Below are positions 1-7,609 of a stretch of 64,000 nt of DNA, piece by piece; position 1 is the first letter of the stretch, and each line of letters opens with the position of its first letter. The stretch covers positions 3,281-67,280 of the forward strand of contig CAUYUA010000033.1 in the NCBI GenBank assembly GCA_963575675.1, given 5' to 3'. Below the pieces are notes generated by a model, which was not told the DNA's origin, made no database searches, and saw nothing but the letters and a program-made list of their open reading frames with translations. Origin of the DNA: CAUYUA01 sp963575675. GTDB lineage: Bacteria > Pseudomonadota > Alphaproteobacteria > Azospirillales > Azospirillaceae. Position numbers and translations under genes: made by a program.

Positions 1-1059
1 CAACAAGCGTGAGTGACATTGTCGACTTCGTACTGCTTTTAGCGTAACACTGGGAAGTTCACCGAAATGTTCCTTATAATAACATGAGAAAAAAGTTATA
101 TTTTGAAAGCCAGCATCTAATTTATTTTTTTTTATACTCCTTTCTTCATGTGCCTTTTCTAGAAGATCTCTTTCAAGCTCTCTTCTTCGTTGTCCCCCTT
201 GCATTTTTTTTAAAATTTCTTTCATAAAACAATACTGCAAACTTCTCCTAGACAAACCACTCACTTTCTCAAGTTCCGTTAATGTTAGGGGTTCTGTTAA
301 ATTTTCACGTATAAATTCTTTACACCTATCTAATTTGCTTCGATTCGCTACTTTCCGATCAACGGATACATCATTAAGAAACAATTCAGGCTTCATCATA
401 AAGCAAGTTGTTCTATAAATCATATCGTCAATACCGGAACAATCAAGCCCTTGTTGAGTTGATAAAAGTGTATCAACAAGAGAACAGATGCCATAAAAAA
501 ATTTCTTAAAATCAACTCCTCTAAATGACAACGGCAAAAGACGAATATTAGATAACTCAAAATCTATTATTTTGTCTTGATCGTTTCCTAGTATACAGTT
601 TCCGGTTTCAATTAATTTCTCAGGGTCGATGTCATACATTAGAACGGAACGATTATCGCTTATCCCTCCTCTTGGACAGGCAGGAATAAAAATGCCACAT
701 TCTTTGGCGTTCCAGACAAATTCTTGCTGTCCCAAGGTCGATCGGCATAAACCAGAGAATGGAATAAGGATTGTCGGCGATTTTGCATCTTCGACTTCCA
801 CTCTGATTGGCGTGCATGCCGACGAAACCAGAGTTAGGCATCCGACGGAAACGGCGCATGTCCTAGATAGGAAGTTATTTTTATTTCCAATTGGTTCATA
901 TAAAGAGACCCAAGAAAGCTTCTTTGATAGCTTTTCCCCCATTTCATAGTATGACCGTTCTATATCAGCTATATTTTGTCCAAATGGCAAAGGATAGCCG
1001 AGTTGTTTGTTACTTTTTTTGCCTTTATCTATTGTGTCTTTCATCATTTTTTTTGCCAT
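1..1059 (-). CDS. AraC/XylS-family transcriptional regulator, 3' end beyond window edge
   Basis: The minus-strand frame is open from an ATG at 1059-1057 to the window edge, giving 353 codons with no stop. The C-terminal third matches the AraC DNA-binding domain. A first helix-turn-helix carries LTLTELEKVSGLSRRSL. A more degenerate second one ends FFSCYYKEHFGELPSVTL, which corresponds to the family signature GF..FSR.Y...FGE.PS.TL. The first 230 residues resemble the effector-binding half seen in AraC proteins with a PFSG/FLPA-like core (IPFSGLCRSTLG, FIPACPRGG). An in-frame TAG lies four codons upstream of the ATG, so the start is well bounded. The gene is much more AT-rich than the rest of the window and contains runs of 8-9 A in the DNA-binding part, which suggests acquired DNA. 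The effector and target are unknown. It is transcribed away from the methyltransferase at 1555. Confidence 0.8.
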   Translation of the reverse strand, partial: MAKKMMKDTIDKGKKSNKQLGYPLPFGQNIADIERSYYEMGEKLSKKLSWVSLYEPIGNKNNFLSRTCAVSVGCLTLVSSACTPIRVEVEDAKSPTILIPFSGLCRSTLGQQEFVWNAKECGIFIPACPRGGISDNRSVLMYDIDPEKLIETGNCILGNDQDKIIDFELSNIRLLPLSFRGVDFKKFFYGICSLVDTLLSTQQGLDCSGIDDMIYRTTCFMMKPELFLNDVSVDRKVANRSKLDRCKEFIRENLTEPLTLTELEKVSGLSRRSLQYCFMKEILKKMQGGQRRRELERDLLEKAHEERSIKKNKLDAGFQNITFFSCYYKEHFGELPSVTLKAVRSRQCHSRLL

Positions 1060-1554
1060 TGCGCCGAGGCCCCATGTTGATACATTGAGCTATAACCTCA
1101 TGCTAATACTTTTCATACCTTGTATTGATCTTGCGACGAGTTGCACAACAAGAAAAACGCAAATCAGTCTATAAAAAACGAAAGCTCATCCTGTGTTTCG
1201 GGGGGAGGGGGGCAATTTATAAAAAGCACGAAAGTTTGTTTGAATAAGTCGAGCGACTTTATTTATGGTAAGACGCCATTCTAACTGAGAGTAATATCAT
1301 AAATAGATTGAAGTTTTTTTTATGTATTTAGTGCTGTATGGTCGTAAAGCGATTTAATGAATGTGCATGATAGTTTGTCATGCTTATATTGGCGGCGTTC
1401 TTTCGACGTTTCCAACAGGTCTTAATGCGGTAACAGAAACACAACAAAAATTAGATGTATCAACTTAGGACAAATTAAGCCTATAGTTAACGTAGGGTCG
1501 TGGATAATTTGGTTCTAGAATACGTTTATACCGAACTCTTCCTCTAGCGGAACT
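1060..1554. other. AT-rich intergenic region between divergent genes
   Basis: This stretch of about 495 bp separates the divergent AraC-type regulator and the TylF-like methyltransferase. No coding frame here looks real. It contains a G-rich patch near 1200-1213 and long AT stretches, and it should hold both promoters. I could not single out convincing -35/-10 pairs or operator repeats. Confidence 0.5.
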
Positions 1555-2313
1555 ATGAAAATGATCACACCAACAGGCACCCAACAGAAACGTCATTCCG
1601 AAAAAGATGCTGAGTTGTACCATCTTATGGAGGCTACTTTCTCCGATTCGCCGATTTCCCTCTTGGACAAACTTGAGGCGTTTCCGCGCTTCGCCTCCAA
1701 GCGTAGTATTGCTAGATTTTTAGCCAAGCAAAAAATTTTTGAGAAGATTATCGGTATAAACGGTATTGTCGTCGAGTGTGGCGTATTTAATGCTGGTGGA
1801 TTATTTACTTGGGCGATGTTATCGGAAATTTATGAACCTACGAACTATAATCGGAAAATTGTTGGATTCGATACCTTTGAGGGCTTTCCTAACGTCCATA
1901 AGGAAGACCAAAACGATATAGCAAGCCCATCGGTCGGTGAACTTCGAGGAGACACGTTTGACTCGATAAGTCGTTCGATTTACAAGCATAATCATGAACG
2001 TTACTTGTCTCATATTGAAAAGATATCGTTGGTCAGGGGCGACTTTATGGAGACATCCACCTTGTACCTGAATGCTAATCCTCATGTTTTAATTTCTCTA
2101 TTATACCTTGATTTTGATCTTTACGAGCCTACCTGTCAAGCGCTCGAGACATTTCTGCCGCGTATGCCCAAAGGCGCTATTGTATGTTTTGATGAATTGA
2201 ATTGTCCAAATTTCCCTGGGGAGACCACAGCCTTACTTGAGAAGGTTAATATCAGGACGCATTGCATTGAGCGCTTGCCAATTGATCCGTGGATATCCTG
2301 GTTAGTGCTTTGA
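1555..2313 (+). CDS. TylF/MycF-like SAM-dependent O-methyltransferase
   Basis: This 252-residue protein resembles the macrocin/mycinamicin O-methyltransferase family (TylF), class I SAM enzymes that usually methylate sugar hydroxyls. The SAM-binding motif I is VVECGVFNAGG (about residue 72), followed by KIVGFDTFEGFP, the family hallmark, then LVRGDF and the metal-binding acidic stretch LLYLDFDLYEPT, and FDELN near 218. Family members often sit in capsule, O-antigen or glycan loci. Here no glycosyltransferase is adjacent, so the substrate cannot be named. The gene is AT-rich like its left neighbour. It starts at ATG 1555, with GGAACT as a weak upstream purine stretch. It is transcribed alone; the next gene faces it from the minus strand. 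Confidence 0.75.
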   Translation: MKMITPTGTQQKRHSEKDAELYHLMEATFSDSPISLLDKLEAFPRFASKRSIARFLAKQKIFEKIIGINGIVVECGVFNAGGLFTWAMLSEIYEPTNYNRKIVGFDTFEGFPNVHKEDQNDIASPSVGELRGDTFDSISRSIYKHNHERYLSHIEKISLVRGDFMETSTLYLNANPHVLISLLYLDFDLYEPTCQALETFLPRMPKGAIVCFDELNCPNFPGETTALLEKVNIRTHCIERLPIDPWISWLVL

Positions 2314-2617
2314 TATATCCCAACTCGTAATGGTTTGATTTGCCGATGAGGTGATAAAGCCGGACATCCTCTGGATGATAAAGGAGCGGAGCCTCATGAG
2401 TACGTAGGCTTCGCCCTAATGTAAATAGAGGGTGTTCGGTCGTTACTGTGTCACAAGTCTGGAGGCTCCTCTGGATTTGTAATTTCCTGAAAGGGCAGAT
2501 TTTTGGCGGATGAATTATTGATCGTGGGGGCGAAAGTTAACTCCGGTTCCGAGTCGTAAGACATCGCATTCTTTCTCCGGGCTTATTGGAACCATTGATA
2601 TTCTTTCCGGACAGGCT
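2314..2617. other. intergenic region between convergent genes
   Basis: This gap of about 300 bp lies between the ends of the methyltransferase and the histidine kinase. It holds short imperfect inverted segments around GGAGCGGAGCCTC (2382-2396) and GGAGGCTCC (2460-2470) that could pair and act as a weak bidirectional terminator, but there is no clear T-tract. Nothing else is recognisable. Confidence 0.35.
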
Positions 2618-4399
2618 CTAAGGCAAACAGAAGAAAAAGCTTGCGCCGACGTTCGGAATGGCTTCGGCCCAGATTTCTCCTCCGTGACGATGGATAATCC
2701 TTTTAACTGTGGCCAACCCAATTCCGGTTCCTTCGAATTCTTGAGACGAGTGCATGCGCTGAAATGGTTTGAATAAATTCTGACTGTATTCCATGTCGAA
2801 GCCGACGCCATTGTCTTTGACAAACAACACGGGTTGACCATTTCTGAATTCTTTTCCAATCCAGATATGCGCTTCTGTACGACGAGATGTGTATTTCCAG
2901 GCGTTTTCAATCAGATTATTCATAACGGCCAAAATAAGTCGAGAATCGGCGCGAACTGTTATATCGGGCGCGATTGTTGTTTCTACGATTCTTTCAGGGG
3001 AGTTTGTTCGAAGTTCTGTGATAATGGTTTGAGAAATTGCAGTGATATTTACGTTCTCTCGAACGAGGTCGTCGCCTTTGCTGTTTCGAGATAGTTTGAG
3101 CATGGCTTCGATAAGCGTCGCCATGCTTTTGCAACCATTCTCAATGTGCTCAATATACGACATGGCCTCTGGAGGAAGAGAATCTTGATAATCCTCAGTT
3201 AACGCTTGGCTAAAGCCTCCAATGGCCCGTAATGGCGCGCGCAAGTCATGAGAGATGGAATAGGTGAAGGCCTCCATTTCTTCGTGAGCTGCGCGGAGTT
3301 CGGCGGTTCGATCTATTACTCTCTGTTCCAATTCTTCTTTTAGTTGTTGAATCTCTTTCTCCGCCATTTTGCGCTTGGTGATGTCCAAGAGGCTGGCGCG
3401 GAGGAGGCGATTCGTTGATGACGGTAAGCGCAATAAGCGTATTTCGGCGAAAATAATTTTTCCTGTGCCGCTTCGCAATCTCCTTTCAAATAATAGGTTT
3501 TCTCCGGCCAAGGCTCGCGCGTTGTTATCTTTCATTGATGTTTCGATAGATTGGCCGTTCGGCTGTTCCGAATCAAGAAAGAGCGTCGGATTACTTTTTA
3601 ACAAGGTCTCTCGACTATATTCGAGCAAACGTTCTGTTTGCGGATTGACGTCGATAAAGTGTCCCAGATCGATGTCGTAAGTGACGATGGCGTCGGGAGC
3701 GCCTTCAAATAGCGCTCGAAATCGGTTCTCGGCCAAAGATTTTTCAATGTAGAGTTGTTCATGGATCATTAAAGAGAACGAAAAGGTCCACCCGACGATA
3801 AAGAAAATCAGTTCAAAAATGACAATTTGATTGATGCTGTTAACCGTAAGGATGTCTTTTCCGCTCTGTCCGGAAGCCGTTGCTACGGCGCATAGGTAAA
3901 ACATAGTGGAAAGAAAGAATAAAAAGCATAAAGAGATCAAATAAGATTTCTGACGTTGTTTCGCGTGCTCTTTTAAAAGCAATGGAGTGCAGAACAACAT
4001 CATCGTGCCATAGATTGTTAAGAATAGAATCAGACGTAATTTGAAATTCGGTTCGATGTAATACCAATAACAAAAGAAAACCACGTAGAGTGTCGTTAAG
4101 GTGACGCCGATCAATGGCGGAGTGCGTTTATTAAAAAATTTGCGTAACCCGACGACAATCAGAAAAAACCCAATGAATATAAGGCTGTTTGAGATAATAA
4201 AAGATAAAAAAGTAGGAAGATAAGATCGAAACGAGATCAATCCGTATCCAATGAAAAAGCAGATGTTTGAACAGCACGTTATCTTTACAAGGGATGTTTT
4301 ATTGTGAAAATTCAAAAAATACATAAAAACTGCGGATGATAGGCAGAGTAAGGACAGAACGGAGATTAGCGTAGTCATATCTAGAATCACAGTTTGCAT
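2618..4399 (-). CDS. membrane PAS-domain sensor histidine kinase (orphan)
   Basis: This 593-residue protein has about six to seven hydrophobic helices over residues 1-215, a PAS domain at about 225-345 (RFRALFEGAPDAIVTYD to LLRASLLDITKRK), and a short coiled coil (KEELEQRVIDRTAEL). A phytochrome-type HisKA domain follows with the phospho-acceptor histidine in ISHDLRAPLRAIGG. The HATPase domain shows the N box (NNLIENAWKYTS), G1 (VKDNGVGFD), F box (LFKPFQRMH) and G2 (GTGIGLATVKRI). All catalytic boxes are intact, so it should autophosphorylate. No response regulator is next to it, so it is an orphan kinase and its stimulus is unknown. Base composition is AT-rich compared with the core genes to the right. 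AAGGA lies directly against the ATG at 4399, leaving the start slightly uncertain. Confidence 0.85.
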   Translation of the reverse strand: MQTVILDMTTLISVLSLLCLSSAVFMYFLNFHNKTSLVKITCCSNICFFIGYGLISFRSYLPTFLSFIISNSLIFIGFFLIVVGLRKFFNKRTPPLIGVTLTTLYVVFFCYWYYIEPNFKLRLILFLTIYGTMMLFCTPLLLKEHAKQRQKSYLISLCFLFFLSTMFYLCAVATASGQSGKDILTVNSINQIVIFELIFFIVGWTFSFSLMIHEQLYIEKSLAENRFRALFEGAPDAIVTYDIDLGHFIDVNPQTERLLEYSRETLLKSNPTLFLDSEQPNGQSIETSMKDNNARALAGENLLFERRLRSGTGKIIFAEIRLLRLPSSTNRLLRASLLDITKRKMAEKEIQQLKEELEQRVIDRTAELRAAHEEMEAFTYSISHDLRAPLRAIGGFSQALTEDYQDSLPPEAMSYIEHIENGCKSMATLIEAMLKLSRNSKGDDLVRENVNITAISQTIITELRTNSPERIVETTIAPDITVRADSRLILAVMNNLIENAWKYTSRRTEAHIWIGKEFRNGQPVLFVKDNGVGFDMEYSQNLFKPFQRMHSSQEFEGTGIGLATVKRIIHRHGGEIWAEAIPNVGASFFFCLP

Positions 4400-4531
4400 T
4401 CCTTGTTCAATATGTTAAGGTAAACTATATAATGTTATTCCTACGGCGGAATGGTCGTGCAAAATGTGTTATGTAAGACCTACCTATATTGAGATGGTTC
4501 GAATGACAATAAGTCAAGTTTTGTGATGTAA

Positions 4532-4574
4532 AAATTAAACAGCCCCAAAAACAGTTTTTGGGGCTGTTTAATTT
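4532..4574 (-). terminator. strong rho-independent terminator after the adenosyltransferase gene
   Basis: A perfect 20-bp stem (4532-4551 with 4555-4574) has a 3-nt CAG loop and core AACAGCCCC/GGGGCTGTT. It is flanked by A/T tracts on both sides, so it can act in both directions. It starts 6 bp past the adenosyltransferase stop at 4580 and precedes the kinase promoter on the same strand. Confidence 0.93.
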
Positions 4575-4579
4575 TTTAT

Positions 4580-5152
4580 TTAGAGGCGGTTGGCGCCGGG
4601 AGTCCATAACACATCCAGAGTTCCTTGATCATTCACCCATCGACTTAAGACGAATAGATGGTCCGAAAGGCGATTGATGTATTTCAACGCTGGAGGCGAA
4701 ACTGTTTCATACTCCATGAGTGCGGTGATGCGACGTTCGGCGCGTCTTACAATTGTGCGAGCCAAGTGCAGCGCCGCCGCTGCCGGAGTTCCTCCTGGAA
4801 GAATAAAAGAATTCAGGGGAAAAAGAGATGCATTCATCTGGTCAATTTCTCGTTCTAGACGTTCGACTTGTGAGTCGACCATCCTTAGGGGAGGATATTG
4901 GGGATTTTCTTTTTCAGGGGTGCAGAGATCGGCGCCAAGGTCGAAGAGATCATTTTGAATTCGCGCCAACATGGCGTCAACGTCGGGCGTTTGAGAGGTC
5001 TGTAAGCGCGCTAATCCGATTGTGGCGTTGGCTTCATCTACGGCGCCGTAGGCTTCCACCCGTAAATCGTGTTTTAAGATACGGCGTCCGTCGCCTAAAG
5101 AGGTTTGGCCATGGTCTCCGCCGCGCGTGTAAATACGAGTCAATTTCACCAT
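4580..5152 (-). CDS. pduO: PduO-type ATP:cob(I)alamin adenosyltransferase
   Basis: This 190-residue cytoplasmic enzyme transfers the adenosyl group of ATP to cob(I)alamin, making adenosylcobalamin. The PduO/MMAB family hallmarks are complete. They are the N-terminal ATP-binding stretch IYTRGGDHGQTSLGDG, the VEAYGAVDEANATIG helix, the SFILPGGTPAAAALHLART motif, RRAERR, and the C-terminal YINRLSDHLFVLSRW. Length is typical for the family. It is single-gene transcribed and closed by the strong hairpin at 4532-4574. I see no cobalamin riboswitch in the short upstream gap. The gene starts at ATG 5152. Confidence 0.95.
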   Translation of the reverse strand: MVKLTRIYTRGGDHGQTSLGDGRRILKHDLRVEAYGAVDEANATIGLARLQTSQTPDVDAMLARIQNDLFDLGADLCTPEKENPQYPPLRMVDSQVERLEREIDQMNASLFPLNSFILPGGTPAAAALHLARTIVRRAERRITALMEYETVSPPALKYINRLSDHLFVLSRWVNDQGTLDVLWTPGANRL

Positions 5153-5220
5153 GAACGCGATCCTTGATATTTCGGTTTATTGTGAGAGGAAAGGCGGTAA
5201 ATAATTAATAAAACAAAAGG

Positions 5221-5325
5221 GTTCGGACACAAGGAAGTGTGTTCTCAATCGCTTGGTCCAAGGACGCAATTCCTCCTTATGACTCTCCACGACCAGAAAC
5301 ATAGTCCCCGGACTTTTTTTATTTT
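5221..5325. repeat. diverged copy of the dispersed GGTCCAGG hairpin repeat
   Basis: Between pbpC and the adenosyltransferase lies a decayed copy of the window-wide repeat. CGCTTGGTCCAAGGACG at about 5250 resembles the 21214-21235 unit. GACCAGAAACATAGTCCCCGGAC at 5291-5313, followed by a run of 7 T, resembles the right arm seen at 15022-15045. The poly-T suggests it still works as a terminator in the plus direction. Its decay suggests it is an older insertion than the 14713 and 49740 copies. Confidence 0.55.
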
Positions 5326-5348
5326 TATGCAAGAAGCCAAAGTTCGTT

Positions 5349-7478
5349 TTATCGAATTTGGACCTCGGCGGCGGCGGATCGCCCATCGGCGTCGATGACG
5401 GTGATCTTGGCGAAGCCGGGGCCGTCTGGGGTCCATTCGGTTTCGCGTCGGGTGGAGAGGCTGGGCACAGGGCTGCCATCGATGAACCAGGTGAGAGGGC
5501 GTTTTCCGCCGTTGGCGACCAAGATCACAGAGGTTATCGCTCCATCTGGCTGGAGCGCGTCGATCGTCATGCCGGGAGAAGGGAAAACCAAGCGCAATCG
5601 ATTGGGATCAGGCAAAGCGATCGGGTGAGCCAAGGGGTTTCCCGCTTCCAATCGCCGCAATGATTGCGGGAGAGCAATGCTCTCGATAGGAGGGCGGAAT
5701 GGCGTTTTTCGGCGTATTTGCTCCAAAGAACCGGCCATGGATTCCGTTGGTAAGAGATCGAATATTTTATACAAGAGCGGCGCAGCGGTGTTGCGGCCAT
5801 AGCGGTCAGGGCTTGGGACGCCGTCAGGGCGACCAACCCACACGCCAACGGTGTAGCGCGTGGTCGAGCCGAAGCTCCAGGCGTCGCGGAATCCATAACT
5901 GGTTCCGGTTTTTAAGGCGATCGGCGGGCGCTGTGTGGCCTCCACGGCTTGGATCAATCCAGGAGGCGGGGGAGCGCCTTCTAGGATGCGGGTTACTTGC
6001 CATGCGGCGTCGGGAGACAGCACGCGAACGCCAGTGAGCGCCTCGGCGGCGTTTTCGATTTGCAGAGCTTTTTCGGCTTCGTCGGCGTTGGTCAGCAGGG
6101 GGGCGACTCGTCCCTCTCGGCGTAGGCCGGTGTAGAGCATGGTCATATCCCATAAGGTGGTGGAGACGCCGCCTAAGACAATCGGCAGCCCCGGGGCTGT
6201 GTCGGGAGGAAAGGCCAAGCGGACTCCGGCGCGACGCAAGGCGTCGACGAAACGGGTTGGGCCGACGCGGTCGAAAACGATCACCGCCGGAACGTTCAAG
6301 GACTGTTGCAGCGCCTCGCGCGCGGTGAGTTCGCCGTGGAAGCCTTTGTCGAAGTTTCCGGGGGAGTAGCTTCCGAATCGGGTTGAGACATCGGCGATTA
6401 AGGTTTCCGGATGAATGATGCGGTCGTCGAAGGCGACGCCATAGACAAATGGCTTCAGAGTCGAACCGGGAGATCGCAGCGCCATTGTCATATCGATCGG
6501 GCCGTTGCGGGTTTCGTTGAGTGGTTCGGGGGCTCCGATGGCGGCGCGAACGGCGCGGACATGATGATCGACCACGAGAATCGCCAATCCGGCGCGCTCG
6601 TTGAGAGTTTGGATATCTTGGCGGGCTAGGGCTTCGATGGCGTGTTGTAGGGGAGCGTCGATCGTCGTTCGAATGATGGTCTGGCCGGGGCGCTGACGGC
6701 GGAGGCGGTCGGCTAGGTGGGCGGCGGAGAACGGGGTGGCGCGACGATGGGTGGGAACGGGTTCTTCGGCGGCCTCGCGGGCGGCTTGAGGGCTGAGCAG
6801 ATCGGCTTCGACGGCTCGGGCGAGCGCGCGGTCACGGGCGGCTTGGGCGGCTTTGGGCGCTCGGTCGGGGCGTAGGCGAGAGGGCGCTTGGGGCAATGCC
6901 GCGAGAAGAGCGGCTTCTGCGGGAGCGAGACGGGCGGGGGATTTGTCGAAGAGAAAAAGCGCTGCGGCTTTTATGCCGTCAACGGGGCCTCCGAACGGCG
7001 CCAGCGTCATGTACATTTCGAGCAGAGTTTGTTTGTCGTAGCGTAATTCAAGTTGAAGAGCGCGAAAGAGTTCCAAGAACTTGCTTGGCCAGGAGCGTCG
7101 ATGAGGTTCGAGCAGGCGGGCGGTTTGCATGGTGAGCGTCGAGGCTCCGGAAGCGATTCGTCCGGCGCGCAGGTTTTGCAGTGCGGCGCGACCAATGGCG
7201 AGGATATCTATGCCGGGGTGTGAAAAGAAGCGTCGGTCTTCTGTGGCGAGCAGCAAATCACGATAGAGGGGGGAGACTTCAGCGATGGAGATCGGCAGGC
7301 GCCATCGTCCTTCGCTGTTGGCGAATAAGCGCAGTGGGGCGCCGTTGCGGTCGGAAACCAAGGTGGAGACGTCGCGCAGGCGATCGAGCGGTGGTGGAAA
7401 GCACTGGTCCAGAATAAAGATTGCGGTGAAGAGAAGAACGGAAGAAAATGTGACCTTTATCGCGCGTCTTTGTGTCAT
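5349..7478 (-). CDS. pbpC: penicillin-binding protein 1C (glycosyltransferase-transpeptidase)
   Basis: This 709-residue bifunctional class A PBP has an N-terminal signal-anchor (residues 8-28). The GT51 domain carries the catalytic glutamate motif ATEDRRFFSHPG and GASTLTMQTARLL. The transpeptidase domain has the nucleophile SPGSTLKP, SLN and KTGTSYGFRDAW. The last 90 residues form the PBP1C C-terminal domain (LRLVFPSPG, WFIDGSPVPS). It polymerises and cross-links glycan strands on the periplasmic side of the inner membrane. PBP1C genes often neighbour an alpha-2-macroglobulin gene; that partner is not here. All active-site residues are present. The gene starts at ATG 7478. Confidence 0.94.
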   Translation of the reverse strand: MTQRRAIKVTFSSVLLFTAIFILDQCFPPPLDRLRDVSTLVSDRNGAPLRLFANSEGRWRLPISIAEVSPLYRDLLLATEDRRFFSHPGIDILAIGRAALQNLRAGRIASGASTLTMQTARLLEPHRRSWPSKFLELFRALQLELRYDKQTLLEMYMTLAPFGGPVDGIKAAALFLFDKSPARLAPAEAALLAALPQAPSRLRPDRAPKAAQAARDRALARAVEADLLSPQAAREAAEEPVPTHRRATPFSAAHLADRLRRQRPGQTIIRTTIDAPLQHAIEALARQDIQTLNERAGLAILVVDHHVRAVRAAIGAPEPLNETRNGPIDMTMALRSPGSTLKPFVYGVAFDDRIIHPETLIADVSTRFGSYSPGNFDKGFHGELTAREALQQSLNVPAVIVFDRVGPTRFVDALRRAGVRLAFPPDTAPGLPIVLGGVSTTLWDMTMLYTGLRREGRVAPLLTNADEAEKALQIENAAEALTGVRVLSPDAAWQVTRILEGAPPPPGLIQAVEATQRPPIALKTGTSYGFRDAWSFGSTTRYTVGVWVGRPDGVPSPDRYGRNTAAPLLYKIFDLLPTESMAGSLEQIRRKTPFRPPIESIALPQSLRRLEAGNPLAHPIALPDPNRLRLVFPSPGMTIDALQPDGAITSVILVANGGKRPLTWFIDGSPVPSLSTRRETEWTPDGPGFAKITVIDADGRSAAAEVQIR

Positions 7479-7536
7479 GAAACCGAGCCGTAAATAGAGT
7501 CGTCAGATAAAAGGGAAAAAATGAATAATTGGACGG

Positions 7537-7559
7537 GGCCAGGGACACAGTCCCTGGCC
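7537..7559. terminator. short hairpin copy of the dispersed repeat (candidate terminator)
   Basis: A perfect 10-bp stem, GGCCAGGGAC/GTCCCTGGCC, has an ACA loop. It is the minimal core of the dispersed repeat family. It sits between the hlyD-like gene end (7610) and the pbpC start (7478), so on the minus strand it lies downstream of the secretion operon, followed by an AT-rich stretch. Confidence 0.7.
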
Positions 7560-7609
7560 TCTCTTATTTAACCGATCGTGTTCAACGTGGTCGTGTTTAA
7601 CGTGAACGC

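Noticed and set aside
629..949. Plus-strand frame of 106 codons
   Set aside because: It is antisense to the AraC-type regulator, which has clear domain motifs; the plus frame has no protein-like pattern.
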